Shown: positions 1-8,900 of the stretch, in pieces
How positions within the stretch are numbered: position 1 is the first letter of the stretch
Layout: every line of letters begins with the position of its first letter
Source of the DNA: an uncultured Methanomassiliicoccus sp.
GTDB taxonomy: Archaea > Thermoplasmatota > Thermoplasmata > Methanomassiliicoccales > Methanomassiliicoccaceae
NCBI GenBank assembly: GCA_905202485.1
Contig: CAJKRY010000007.1
Coordinates: 1-64,000 of the forward strand
Length of the DNA: 64,000 nucleotides
Direction: 5' to 3'
The notes under the pieces: model-generated
The model's database searches: none
Seen by the model: the letters and a program-made list of their open reading frames with translations, nothing else
What the model was told of the DNA's origin: nothing
Position numbers and translations under genes: made by a program

Positions 1-45
1 ATCATTATCGCTTTAGCATATTACTTCATGAAGAAGAAGCAGTGA
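1..45 (+). CDS. C-terminal end of a membrane-anchored protein (partial)
   Basis: The first 15 codons are open in frame 1 and end in TGA. They encode a short hydrophobic run followed by three lysines and a glutamine (ending YYFMKKKQ). A hydrophobic segment with a basic tail at the very C-terminus is typical of a single membrane anchor on a surface-exposed protein. The rest of the gene lies outside the window, so nothing can be said about its function. Confidence is limited because only 14 residues are visible. Confidence 0.4.
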   Translation: MIIALAYYFMKKKQ

Positions 46-148
46 TGATAAGAATCAAAACAAATTACTGAACGTCAACAATAATGACGTCAGTAAACTT
101 CTTTCTATTTTTCTTCTCAATTAATCCAAAGTTGTTTCATTCATTTAA

Positions 149-451
149 TCAACTGGTCAATATCCTGAATAAAATTTCATCAGATAAAGTTGATACTTTC
201 CTGTCAAGCATGAACTTCTGATTCATTAATGATCTCTGATACGCATGCACACTTTCATTCTCAGAACAGCTAGTCTTAATCATTTCTGCATATGCATCAT
301 AAAGTGACTGGTTGACTGAAAACATTTCGTTTTTAACATTAATTAAAATTACTGCCAGCATTGTGGCAAAGAGCTCTAAAAAGGGACATTTTGCAGCAGC
401 TATCTCTTTTAAAAGTTCGTTCAAGCAATCATTTTTGGTCATCATTTTCAT
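149..451 (-). CDS. Small hypothetical protein (100 aa)
   Basis: The family is not recognised. The gene looks real because a strong ribosome binding site (AAGGAGGT) sits nine bases before the ATG. The protein opens with MKMMTKND and has a central hydrophobic stretch (LFATMLAVILI, about residues 26-37) that could be a membrane segment or a buried helix. The rest is mixed helical sequence with several Cys residues. It is isolated in AT-rich intergenic DNA with no operon partner, next to the end of a probable surface protein. It could be a lineage-specific gene or cargo of a variable region. Confidence 0.55.
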   Translation of the reverse strand: MKMMTKNDCLNELLKEIAAAKCPFLELFATMLAVILINVKNEMFSVNQSLYDAYAEMIKTSCSENESVHAYQRSLMNQKFMLDRKVSTLSDEILFRILTS

Positions 452-1285
452 TTTTTGGTTTACCTCCTTTTTTGTTCTTGATTACCATATCTGCTAAGGA
501 TATTTAACCACTTTTTTCAAATCACTCAATATAAAAATCTGGCTTTTCGATAGTTTTAAAAGGGGAAAAAATGAAAGAAACTTGAAATTTCAAGAAAAAT
601 GACAAAAATCACTTATTTTTTAACGAGTTTTTAATCCTTTTTAAACGTCGTTGAAAAGGAGAAAATCATCAGCACGCTTCCTGCTTTCTCAAAATCTGCA
701 CGCATCACCCGCCGGTATGAAATCACCTGTTCATTTTTGCAATCGTATCAAATAAACTGCACATCCGGCTTCTGTATTTTATGAGCTGAATCATAATTGA
801 ACCAAAGTCCCAAAAAACGGCTATTTTCTCTTTTTGGCCTGGTTCATTAGGTCAGACCATTTCAGTCGCATCACAAATCATTTCTGAAAACATTGCAGGC
901 ATTTCTGCATTGGATTTGATTGATGAGCTGAGAATAATCATCTGGTACAGCAATCAGATCAGTTAACTTAGCTGCGGCATCTTCGTTTTTTAAGATTGGA
1001 CGGTCAATATCTGCAGGAAGTTAGCCACACAAGCCAAGTCCTGTCATTTCTATCACTGGATCAATCATTTTTGCTGATTTTCCGCTTGATTCTGCTGTTT
1101 TTTAAGTTAACGTATACGCATGAAAATCGCGGCCATATCAGCCCCACATTTGGGGATTTAGAAAAGCGGAACGTAAGCACTGATTTAGCTGAAATTTTTG
1201 AAAAAAGCTAGTGAAAAAACTATGCAAAAACCATCAAAATTTTTGCAATCTATTTTTCGAGAAAAGACGGCGCACTTGGAAAAAA

Positions 1286-1334
1286 TCGCGGGCAGGGACA
1301 ACTGCGCGCGCAGGCATATGTGCGAGTATAATGA
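1286..1334 (+). repeat. GC-rich hairpin element, copy A
   Basis: A GC-rich island in AT-rich DNA. It begins CGCGGGCAGGGA, continues with TGCGCGCGC, and ends with GAGTATAATGA. The middle can fold into a six-pair stem (CGCGCA with TGTGCG, one G-U) around a six-base loop. The same order of conserved blocks recurs at 2176-2223. Weaker similarity extends roughly 200 bases upstream in both copies (A-rich tracts, aaaatcg, acgtaa). Confidence 0.55.
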
Positions 1335-2175
1335 CCGCTTGTCAGATGAAAAACAGTTCAAGAATTTAATATTTAAAAGACGCACCCGTTTTGATATTTA
1401 AATTTAATTGTAATTTTACCATGTATTATTGATTTTATTGTATTCTATGCTTGAAATGATAATTCTCTCTTAACGGTGATTAAGATTGAACCAGTTTTGC
1501 GATAAGTGTGCTGCATTGATTAAAACTCAGAGTGATGAGAAACGATCTTTTCTCATTGATGAAATCGCAAAATTTCTTCAATCAGCATCTTGTTTCCTCT
1601 TGTGATGTAGTTCCATTTAATTTTGATTGAGTCTTTTGACGTCAGAATTAAATTTCGATGAAATGCTGTTCAAAACAGGCAGAAATGCTTTACTGGCTGT
1701 TATCTTTTGAATACCCGACATGTACGGTTACAATTCAATCACGTGTTCGTTTAAGTCATGAAACAGCTGCAGAATGCAAAGCAGAAATCAAAAGAGAATG
1801 AGGATGAGAATGCAGCTGCAAGTTTTTCAAAGAGCCTTTCTGTGTCGATTGCAGCATAAGAAGCAGCATTTCGAACCGCTAAATTATGTCTTTTACATTT
1901 CGCAAAGGTCTTGTTTTAGCAGATCGGCGAAGTGTTAGTAACCTTAGTTTCGATTGTTTTTTTGCTGTTTTATTTGTTCAATTTCTTTGCTTTGATAGCT
2001 TACGTGCGCGATAAAAATCGAGAGGCATATTTGCCTTGATTTTTTGAAGTTTAGAAACGTAAAATTGGGTGATTTTCAACTCAGAATCTAAAGAGGATGC
2101 AAAAAAATTCCAATCAAAAATTTCAAAAATTTTCAAAAAATCTCAGCGGAAAGGCCTGAAAAACTTGTCAAAAAA

Positions 2176-2223
2176 CGCGGGCAGGGATTGATGCGCGCGC
2201 TCACGGGTGCGCGAGTATAACGA
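2176..2223 (+). repeat. GC-rich hairpin element, copy B
   Basis: Second copy of the element at 1286-1334. It shares CGCGGGCAGGGA, TGCGCGCGC and GAGTATAAcGA in the same order and at nearly the same spacing. The stem is GCGCGC with GTGCGC, so the hairpin is kept although loop and stem bases differ between copies. No coding capacity is apparent. The role is unknown; a regulatory RNA, a protein-binding site or a small mobile element are all possible. Confidence 0.55.
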
Positions 2224-2769
2224 AGGCACTCTTCGATAATCATATGTCAAGTAAGATATATTTGTTTGTCAAGTATTTACTATTTAAAACTAATCATACT
2301 AAATTATGCAATTTTATTCAGTCATTTTACATTTAGATCGCATAATAATAAATGCTTTTTAAGACTTCAAAACTGCAGCAAAATGAACTCAAAAATCAAG
2401 ATAATTTTTACTGATAATCCTCCCAACTTACTGTGTTTTACAGCTTTAAAATTTTGATCAAACAACAGTTTTTCGTATCATTCTGAGTGAAATTTATGAT
2501 GTCTATAATATTTGATAATTTTTAAATATTATCTGTATTTCTGATGAGATTTGTCTGCTCAATGTATGTTATGAGTAATACGAATATTATGTAGCCTCAC
2601 TCTTATACAATCTCATATTCATACTTGATGCGCTTTTCAATGGAATGTTAAAACTATTTTACATTCGCACTACCCATCAATGTTTTCTTATTAGTACGTC
2701 ATATATCTCACATATTATGAGCATAGAATCCGCAGACACTTTTCAAACAGCTATCATTGAGGCGGTTTG

Positions 2770-3540
2770 ATGATCAAGTTACATGGAAGAAGCCCGTACC
2801 GTCCAGTGTTGCTGCACGGGGGTCCGGGAGCACCAGGTTCGTTGGAGCCAGTAGCCGAAAAGCTTTCAAAATGTTTTGGAGTTATTGAACATCTGCAGAC
2901 TAAGTACTCAATAGCCGAGCTGATATCAGAACTGCATGACGACCTGAAAGACTTCAAAAGCACTCCGTTAACGCTTATGGGACATTCCTGGGGAGCATGG
3001 TTTTCCATACTTTACGCAGCTGAATACCCGGAAGATGTGAAGCAGCTGATCCTTGTAGGATGTCCGCCGTTTGAAAAGAGATACGTTCCATTCATCATGG
3101 AAAAAAGACTGACAAAACTCTCGTGGCAAGACAAAGATTTGTTCCTCTGTTTGCTGAATGAAATGGACAGCGGAAACATTTCAGATGAAGATTTCAAAAT
3201 CTTAGAATCTTTGTTAGATGGTACTGAAAACTATCAGACAATATGCAGCAGCCATCTTGAAATGGACAATCGGATGTACTCAAAAATATGGAAGGAGGCA
3301 GAAGACCTCAGAAACGACGGCACGCTTTCCGAACTTTTGTCAGAAATCGCCGTCCCGGTCTTTGTGATCCACGGGGACTGCGATCCGCACCCTTTGTCCG
3401 GAGTCATCGAACCCTTAAACTCAAGAAATGTAAACTTTGAAGTGCACCAGCTTTCAAAATGCGGGCATTATCCTTTCAATGAAAAATATGCAAAAGACGA
3501 GTTCTATAACATCATCAGGAATGTTATGAACTCGTATTGA
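2770..3540 (+). CDS. Alpha/beta hydrolase
   Basis: Predicted cytosolic alpha/beta-hydrolase-fold enzyme of about 256 residues. An HGGPG oxyanion motif near residue 18 is typical of the proline-iminopeptidase-like branch. The nucleophile elbow GHSWGA holds the probable catalytic serine near residue 74, the acid lies in HGDCDPH near residue 206, and the histidine in CGHYPF near residue 236. All three catalytic residues are present, so the enzyme is probably active; the substrate cannot be told. I start at the ATG at 2770 rather than the TTG one codon earlier, because GAGG lies at suitable spacing. It is convergent with hypD, with one base between them. Confidence 0.8.
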   Translation: MIKLHGRSPYRPVLLHGGPGAPGSLEPVAEKLSKCFGVIEHLQTKYSIAELISELHDDLKDFKSTPLTLMGHSWGAWFSILYAAEYPEDVKQLILVGCPPFEKRYVPFIMEKRLTKLSWQDKDLFLCLLNEMDSGNISDEDFKILESLLDGTENYQTICSSHLEMDNRMYSKIWKEAEDLRNDGTLSELLSEIAVPVFVIHGDCDPHPLSGVIEPLNSRNVNFEVHQLSKCGHYPFNEKYAKDEFYNIIRNVMNSY

Positions 3541-3541
3541 A

Positions 3542-4615
3542 TCAGAGTTTTCCGTGGTATCTGAAGGCAATGTTGCATCCACCTTCCCTGGAAACCATGC
3601 ACGGCCCCATAGGGTAACGGGGATTGCAGGCTTTGCCGAATGCCGGGCACTGTTCAGGATCAATGATTCCTCTGAGCATTTCTCCGCAGCGGCAGCCGCC
3701 GATTTCTTCTTTCACAGGTGCACGCTTTGACAGAATGTCTTCATAGACCCTGCGGGCGTTATGATCATCATACTTCTCTCTCAGCTCATAAGCGCTTTTA
3801 GGTATCATAGGAAAGCCTCTCCAAGCCCTGTCAACTGGTTCGAAAACTTCGTTGACAAGATTGAACGCTTTGACGTTTCCTTCTGGTTTCACCAGCCTCT
3901 TGTACTCATTCTCGACTTCAGCCCGGCCTTCTTTGATCTGTTTGACCAGCATGTATGTAGCCATCAGCAGGTCGAGCGGTTCAAATCCGGTGACAACCTG
4001 GGGAATGTTGTACTTTGTAGAGAATTCATCAAAGATCCTGGTTCCAGTGATCACAGCAACATGTCCCGGCTCGATTAAGCCGTCAATATGGAACTCGCCC
4101 ATGTTGATTATCGCCTGAAGAGCCGGCAGCAGAATGCGGTGGCATGAATACACTGAAAAATTCTCAGGAAGATCTTCAACCATCACAGCTGCAGTAGTGG
4201 GGCTCGTGGTCTCAAACCCGATGGCCATGAACACCATCTTGTCTACTTCTGAAGACAGTCTTACAGCATCCTCTATTGAATAAACGATCCTGACATCTGC
4301 ACCGTTGGATTTGGCATCTGCCAGCGATCCTATCGGAGTCGGGACTTTCATCATGTCTCCGAAGACCGCGATCGTCACGCCGGAATTGGCAAGAGTTATG
4401 GCGTCGGCAATCTCATCGGCAGTGGTTACGCAGACCGGGCATCCAGGACCCTGGCGGATTTCCACGCCGGTGTCTTTAAGCATCTGTTCTATCCCGAATC
4501 TTACCAAGGTATCCTGATGCGTACCGCAGACGTGCATGAACCTCAGGTTCACATTTTCTTTTTTTATCAGTTCAACTATCCTCTGAGCCGCATCTTCATC
4601 TCTGAGTTTAAACAT
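3542..4615 (-). CDS. hypD: Hydrogenase maturation protein HypD
   Basis: HypD works with HypC to carry and assemble the Fe(CN)2CO unit of [NiFe]-hydrogenase active sites. The 357-residue protein has the family's signatures: HVCGTH near residue 28, GPGCPVC near residue 57, GFETTSPT near residue 154, and a C-terminal cysteine-rich region (CRCGEM, CPAFGKAC, GPCMVSREGGC) that binds a [4Fe-4S] cluster. Length is normal. Its ATG overlaps the end of hypA by eight bases, so the two are co-transcribed. Methanomassiliicoccales need [NiFe]-hydrogenases to reduce heterodisulfide with H2, which explains the genes; no structural hydrogenase gene lies in this window. Confidence 0.95.
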   Translation of the reverse strand: MFKLRDEDAAQRIVELIKKENVNLRFMHVCGTHQDTLVRFGIEQMLKDTGVEIRQGPGCPVCVTTADEIADAITLANSGVTIAVFGDMMKVPTPIGSLADAKSNGADVRIVYSIEDAVRLSSEVDKMVFMAIGFETTSPTTAAVMVEDLPENFSVYSCHRILLPALQAIINMGEFHIDGLIEPGHVAVITGTRIFDEFSTKYNIPQVVTGFEPLDLLMATYMLVKQIKEGRAEVENEYKRLVKPEGNVKAFNLVNEVFEPVDRAWRGFPMIPKSAYELREKYDDHNARRVYEDILSKRAPVKEEIGGCRCGEMLRGIIDPEQCPAFGKACNPRYPMGPCMVSREGGCNIAFRYHGKL

Positions 4616-5000
4616 CTCTTTCCACCGCCTTTACAGACTTAACGACACAGCTGCGGCCTTTGACAACTTCAACTTGGCTTGAGCACTGTGGGCATGATAC
4701 AATCGGGAGCTGAGTGTGATAACTTTCATCCTCGTCTCCCTCGTCCAAGTATTTGATGCCCCCTTCATAGCCGCAGTTATTGCACTTCACTTCGATCTTT
4801 TCAGGTTCTATCACAAGTTTAGAGCCTTTGAGGAGAGTGTCCTGCGTGAGAATTTCATATGCAAATTCTAGCTGTTCAGTTCCAAGATACGTCATTTCTC
4901 CGACTGTAAGGTAAACTTCCTCTACAGATTCAATGTCGTAATTCTCCAGTTCTTTTAGTACAGCTTCTATTATACTGGACATCACAGATACTTCATGCAC
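4608..5000 (-). CDS. hypA: Hydrogenase nickel chaperone HypA
   Basis: HypA delivers nickel to the [NiFe]-hydrogenase precursor together with HypB. I start at GTG 5000, giving N-terminal MHEVSVM; the His after the initiator is the known nickel ligand. A longer upstream frame exists but would bury this residue. Two CxxC pairs (CNNCG and CPQCSS) form the structural zinc site. The product is about 130 residues, slightly longer than usual because of an acidic insert between the zinc pairs. It is the first gene of the hypAD pair. A TATA box about 26 bases upstream suggests a nearly leaderless transcript. Confidence 0.92.
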   Translation of the reverse strand: MHEVSVMSSIIEAVLKELENYDIESVEEVYLTVGEMTYLGTEQLEFAYEILTQDTLLKGSKLVIEPEKIEVKCNNCGYEGGIKYLDEGDEDESYHTQLPIVSCPQCSSQVEVVKGRSCVVKSVKAVERDV

Positions 5001-5020
5001 GCTTGCCAATCGAAAAGTCA

Positions 5021-5030
5021 GTATAAATAG
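5021..5030 (-). promoter_or_regulatory. TATA box for hypAD
   Basis: On the reverse strand the sequence reads CTATTTATAC, centred about 26 bases before the GTG start of hypA. This is the usual archaeal TATA-to-start distance and implies a very short or absent 5' leader. Confidence 0.55.
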
Positions 5031-5173
5031 ATTGCACGAGAGAACTACCAAAAAGCCAGTGGCTCTACGAAATCTGAACTTACATAAGTCTACACCAAAA
5101 AGATTCTAAAATCATCACAAACATTCAGCATGATTATCTATATGTTATAATCAGAATTATCATTTCACATGAT

Positions 5174-5278
5174 ATGGATGTTTTTGAACTCTCATCTAAT
5201 CCTCAGTTGATTGGAGAGATGTGGAAAGAGAAATTAAGAAATTGGGAATCAACACGATTGAGTAAGCTGAAAATATGA
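5174..5278 (+). CDS. Possible 34-residue peptide, doubtful
   Basis: A short open frame starts at ATG 5174 and ends at TGA 5278, encoding a peptide that begins MDVFELSSNPQ. A TATA-like stretch (ctatatgttataatc) lies about 25-35 bases upstream, so a transcript may start here. There is no ribosome binding site and no recognised family. It could be a genuine leaderless small protein, or the start of a decayed gene that continues out of frame into the following open stretch. Confidence 0.25.
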   Translation: MDVFELSSNPQLIGEMWKEKLRNWESTRLSKLKI

Positions 5279-5616
5279 TGCTTACTTCGCCGCTGGAGCC
5301 CGAATTCATCGGTGGCGAAGTAGATTTGCGTGTCAATATATGCAGAGGTCAGATCGTGGTTGATGACCCAAAACAATCGTTAAATGACCCGAAACAGCGT
5401 TTAGGCAACTATGAAAATGATCTGAAAATCAGGGTGATTGAAACACACTTTCAGAGACTGAAAATCACGCATGGCGCCCTAAGCGTGGAGCTTTCTGTTT
5501 CTGTAGCAGTTAATCAAGCGTACTCTGACAAACTTACAGCAGAAGGCATCATCGCAGGGGAAGGCACTATGAGGGTCAGTAAATGGGTGATTCTTGTAAC
5601 AGCTCATGGACTCTGA
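5275..5616 (+). CDS. Doubtful hypothetical protein (113 aa)
   Basis: An open frame of 113 codons without a recognisable family or good ribosome binding site. The composition is not obviously protein-like, although the last half (ALSVELSVSVAVNQAY) could form strands. Near its start an inverted repeat (ACTTCGCC at 5284-5291 with GGCGAAGT at 5314-5321) could form a hairpin. I keep it only as a possible gene; it may equally be random or a remnant. Confidence 0.2.
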   Translation: MMLTSPLEPEFIGGEVDLRVNICRGQIVVDDPKQSLNDPKQRLGNYENDLKIRVIETHFQRLKITHGALSVELSVSVAVNQAYSDKLTAEGIIAGEGTMRVSKWVILVTAHGL

Positions 5617-5950
5617 CGTCTGCCTCCGCTTCATCTCCGCAACAAGTGATGATACATCGTTGTCGAGATATGCAAAGCATCACATCACGTCTGTACAACA
5701 GATTACTGGCTCATCAACTTACATTATGAAAATAAGTGATAAATTATGTTGAAAAGAAACTCTATAAAATATACAACACTGGCCGTACATAAATGTAGCC
5801 TTTCAGGACTGATGATGCCATTGAATTATTTGAAAATATAAATTTGGAGAGGTGAAATACCCATTGTCTAAAGTAAATGGGATCTCTGAGATACAGTCTT
5901 TAGGAGATCTAGATCTGGAAAAAAGAAGGGATGGATGCTCAGATGGTTAA

Positions 5951-5963
5951 GTAAATAATATAA
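5951..5963 (+). promoter_or_regulatory. TATA-like box before candidate RNA
   Basis: The stretch aaataatataag lies about 25-30 bases before the point where the structured RNA at about 5985 appears to begin. The distance fits an archaeal promoter. Confidence 0.4.
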
Positions 5964-5984
5964 GTATCAAAGGCTATAGTAGAA

Positions 5985-6216
5985 CAAAGCGGAGGTGACG
6001 GTTCCTTTGCAGGAACCAGGCTCATAACGTGAGCCAAACGGATTGGACCTTTATATCCAATCGAGGATCGCTACTACGACATCGTCGACAGCAACGATCG
6101 TCCAGACGCTACATCTGGAGAAAAGGTTCATTTTTTCGCCTCCTCCCAAATGCGAGGATCCAGCCCGGTGGGGGATGAGTGCCAGTACCCCCGCAGGGCT
6201 GACTCTCCCTTTTTTT
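5985..6216 (+). ncRNA. Candidate structured non-coding RNA, family unknown
   Basis: A seven-pair stem (GGAGGTG 5991-5997 with CGCCTCC 6137-6143) encloses five successive hairpins: GGTTCC/GGAACC (6000-6017), GGCTCA/TGAGCC (6019-6035), GATTGGA/TCCAATC (6041-6062), GATCG/CGATC with inner CGAC/GTCG (6066-6099), and CCAGA/TCTGG (6102-6118). A second domain has AGCCC/GGGCT (6162-6200) around a seven-pair stem GTGGGGG/CCCCCGC. It ends in a T run at 6210-6216 and has a TATA-like box upstream. The only open frames are short. I see neither the RNase P core (GAAAGTCC) nor the SRP helix 8 motif. No gene follows closely on the same strand, so a stand-alone RNA is more likely than a riboswitch. Confidence 0.55.
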
Positions 6217-6561
6217 CACAATTTCTTGCGACACCCGGGATTTGTTGAATTGACATTTTGATATTTAAGCATCTTTTGTATTCATTCAATTGTATCCTGC
6301 TGGGTGTTTATTGAGATTTTTATAATGGCCGCCTTACAAAACTTAGATTATGAACCGCTCATCATTCAAAGTTAATCGGTTTTCTAGTCAATGTGTCTAA
6401 CGAATCAAGTTTTCTCAGGCTGTTTCTGTCATTTCTGCAGTTATATTTTTTAGACATCTCTTGAGAATGCCCCTTGCTGCGTTGAATCTCTTTTATAATA
6501 TTATGGAAAAATAGGGGGGCAGAGCATTCAGCTCAGCTTCCTCCGTGCTTTATGAAATGAT

Positions 6562-8193
6562 TTACTTCCCTTCGCGGATTGCTACGCGCCTGATCTTTCC
6601 GCTTATGGTTTTCGGAAGTTCGTCGACAAATTCTACAGCTCTCGGGTATTTGTAAGGCGCAGTCTCTTTCTTCACGAAGTTCTGCAGCTCCTTCTTGAGG
6701 GCGTCGCTCGCTTCGAATCCTTTTCTCAGCACTACCGTAGCCTTGACGATCTGCCCCCTTACTGGATCGGGAACACCGGTGATGGCGCATTCAAGGACAG
6801 CAGGATGCTTCACAAGTACGCTCTCGATTTCAAACGGTCCGATTCTGTATCCAGACGACTTGATGACATCGTCATTCCTGCCTATATACCAGAAGTAACC
6901 GTCTTCGTCGCGCCAGGCTGTGTCTCCTGTGTGATGCCATCCGCCTTCGCAGGCCTCTGCAGTCTTAGCTTCGTCCCTGTAGTAGCAGACCATTAATCCC
7001 GGCGGTCTGGGGCTACCGAGTTTGACAACAATTTCTCCTGTCTCTCCTGGTGCGCAGCTCTTTCCCTCGCCGTCAATGATGTCAACGGTATACTGCGGGG
7101 AAGGCTTTCCCATTGATCCAGGCTTAGGTTCAGTTCCTTTCAGGTTGCAGACGATCGGCGTAGTCTCAGTCTGACCAAATCCTTCCATCAGCTTGAGGCC
7201 GGTAGCCTTATACCAGTTGTCAAACACATCGGGATTCAGAGCCTCACCGGCGATGGCAGTGTGTCTTAAGGATGAGAGATCAAACTTCTCCAGGCCTTCG
7301 TTGATGAACATCCTGAACATGGTCGGAGGGCAGCATAGCGTAGTGATCTTGTGCTTGGCGATCAGAGACAGAATATCTGCCGGGATGAACTTCTCATACT
7401 CGTAGACGAAGATTCCCGCTTCCATTATCCACTGCCCGTAGATTTTTCCCCAGGCGGTCTTTGCCCAGCCCGTGTCGGCGATGGTAAAGTGGAGGCCGTC
7501 GGGATCGACATTCTGCCAGTGTTTGGCAGTTATGATGTGGCCGAGAGGGTATGAGAAATCATGGACAACCATTTTTGGATATCCAGTTGTACCTGATGAG
7601 AAATAAACCAGCATGATGTCTGTGGATTTGGTAGGCACTCTTTCCAGTTTGTCTGAAGCGGCTTCTACACACTCGTCGAAGTCGTACCATCCCTCGCGTT
7701 TGTCTCCAACCATGATCTTAGTTTCTAGCGACGGACAGTCTTCGGCGCTGTCAAAAGCGTCGGCGACGTCATTCACGCAGATAGCGGCCTTGACTGTCGC
7801 AGCATTTATGCGGTATTCCACATCATGCTTTGTGAGCATGAATGTGGCTGGGATCATGATTGCTCCCAGTTTGTGGAGAGCCACAGCAGTAAACCAATAC
7901 TGGTAGCTGTGTTTGAGGATAACAATTACCGCATCTCCCTTTCCGATGCCGACGCTCCTGAGGAAGTTAGCCGCTTTGTCAGAGTACTTTTTGATATCTC
8001 CGAATGTAAACGTCTTCTCCTCGCCGTTTTCGTGGCACCAGAGCATGGCGCGGCGGTCAGGATCGTTCACTGCAATGTCGTCTACAATATCATATCCGAA
8101 ATTAAAATTCTCAGGGCAGTTCACTTTGAGTTTTGTGAGAATGCCGTTTTCATCATATTCTTCTTCAACGTAGCGGAGGTTTACGTTTCTCAT
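6562..8193 (-). CDS. AMP-forming acyl-CoA synthetase
   Basis: A 543-residue enzyme of the adenylate-forming superfamily that makes acyl-CoA from a carboxylic acid, ATP and CoA. The P-loop-like motif YFSSGTTGYPK is near residue 195, EGFGQTET (A5) near residue 345, GDTAWRDEDGY (A7-A8) near residue 427, and the catalytic lysine is in TISGKIRR near the C-terminus. It resembles the medium-chain/branched-chain synthetases (Macs) of methanogens, for which 2-methylbutyrate is a known good substrate. It overlaps the upstream XRE-cupin gene by four bases, so that regulator probably responds to its substrate or product. The nearby VOR-type oxidoreductase suggests the acyl-CoA is carboxylated to a branched 2-oxoacid. 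Confidence 0.88.
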   Translation of the reverse strand: MRNVNLRYVEEEYDENGILTKLKVNCPENFNFGYDIVDDIAVNDPDRRAMLWCHENGEEKTFTFGDIKKYSDKAANFLRSVGIGKGDAVIVILKHSYQYWFTAVALHKLGAIMIPATFMLTKHDVEYRINAATVKAAICVNDVADAFDSAEDCPSLETKIMVGDKREGWYDFDECVEAASDKLERVPTKSTDIMLVYFSSGTTGYPKMVVHDFSYPLGHIITAKHWQNVDPDGLHFTIADTGWAKTAWGKIYGQWIMEAGIFVYEYEKFIPADILSLIAKHKITTLCCPPTMFRMFINEGLEKFDLSSLRHTAIAGEALNPDVFDNWYKATGLKLMEGFGQTETTPIVCNLKGTEPKPGSMGKPSPQYTVDIIDGEGKSCAPGETGEIVVKLGSPRPPGLMVCYYRDEAKTAEACEGGWHHTGDTAWRDEDGYFWYIGRNDDVIKSSGYRIGPFEIESVLVKHPAVLECAITGVPDPVRGQIVKATVVLRKGFEASDALKKELQNFVKKETAPYKYPRAVEFVDELPKTISGKIRRVAIREGK

Positions 8194-8774
8194 CTGTTTT
8201 CGTCCTCCTTCTCTTTGATAACGACTGCTAAGAATATGCAGCCGCTTTTGCTGGTGGCGATCATGCCGTGTTTTCTTCCTGAATCATAAAACACGGAATC
8301 TCCCTCATTCAGCTCTTCAACATGTTCTTCGTGTATAAACTTCAGGCTTCCGCTGAGGATGTAATCAAATTCCTGGCCTTCATGCATGGACATAGAAATT
8401 GGCTTGTTCTGCTCTTCCTCCCTGTATGGAGCTTTTACCAGGAAAGGCTCTGCAAGCTTGTTTTTGAAGTGAGCTGCCAGGTGATTGTACTCAAACCCGG
8501 CTCTTCTCTTGATGGAAAGCCCCTTTCCGCCTCTGACGACAGTGTATCCGCTGAGGTGGGGGTTCTCTCCAGTCATAATTTCAATAATGTCAACTCCGAA
8601 CTTTTCGGCGCATTTGTACAAGAATGTAAATGTAAAATCCCTAGTTCCCGATTCACTAGCGATGTAGTCGTCAATACTAACTTCGGCAGCTTCTGCCATT
8701 TCTTCGTAGCTTAAACCTAACATTTCGCGTAAAGCGCGAATCCTTTCGGCGATTTCAGCAATTTTCGGCTCCAT
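8190..8774 (-). CDS. XRE-family regulator with cupin domain
   Basis: A 194-residue transcription factor. Residues 1-75 form a helix-turn-helix of the XRE type (RIRALREMLGLSYEEMAEAAEV, split here as RIRALREMLG and LSYEEMAEAA). Residues 115-185 form a small cupin barrel (MSMHEGQEFDYILSG then FYDSGRKHGM), the usual ligand-binding part. Its ATGA overlap with the acyl-CoA synthetase start puts the two in one operon. The likely job is to sense an organic acid or acyl-CoA and control the synthetase; this is inferred from context. It is transcribed divergently from the P-loop ATPase/VOR genes, so it could control both sides. Confidence 0.85.
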   Translation of the reverse strand: MEPKIAEIAERIRALREMLGLSYEEMAEAAEVSIDDYIASESGTRDFTFTFLYKCAEKFGVDIIEIMTGENPHLSGYTVVRGGKGLSIKRRAGFEYNHLAAHFKNKLAEPFLVKAPYREEEQNKPISMSMHEGQEFDYILSGSLKFIHEEHVEELNEGDSVFYDSGRKHGMIATSKSGCIFLAVVIKEKEDENR

Positions 8775-8900
8775 ATTCTCCTTTCCGAGATGTCGTTCCC
8801 TGATAAAAAGATAATCAGGATTTTTTGGAGATTCTGCGCTCTACGTAAGATGTTATATATTCAGGTAGAACCATCCCGGCAGGAATTCACGAGGGTCTGA

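Larger units (their letters stand above)
452..2769. other. Long AT-rich region without recognisable genes
   Basis: About 2.3 kb with no convincing coding sequence: the open frames are short, lack ribosome binding sites and match nothing I recognise. The sequence is rich in A/T runs. It contains two diverged copies of a GC-rich hairpin element (annotated separately) and a nine-base direct repeat TGTCAAGTA at 2245-2253 and 2267-2275. Around 840-1010 the reverse strand has short protein-like stretches broken by stops, which may be the remains of a decayed gene. Such regions often separate surface-protein genes from core genes; here that is inference. Confidence 0.5.

Noticed and set aside
996..1401. 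Short open frames of 60-70 codons (for example 996-1211 and 1198-1401)
   Set aside because: They overlap each other and the repeat element and have no ribosome binding sites.
1..2769. CRISPR array or insertion sequence in the non-coding region
   Set aside because: There are only two diverged copies of an element, no regular repeat-spacer pattern, no terminal inverted repeats and no transposase.
4608..5051. Longer hypA start at 5051
   Set aside because: It would place the nickel-binding His deep in the protein and overlap the TATA box.
5985..6216. RNase P RNA or SRP RNA
   Set aside because: Neither the RNase P core motif GAAAGTCC nor the SRP helix 8 sequence could be found, so the RNA is left unassigned.
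7825..8289. 154-codon open frame opposite the acyl-CoA synthetase
   Set aside because: Antisense to a conserved enzyme and its regulator; no sign of independent coding.
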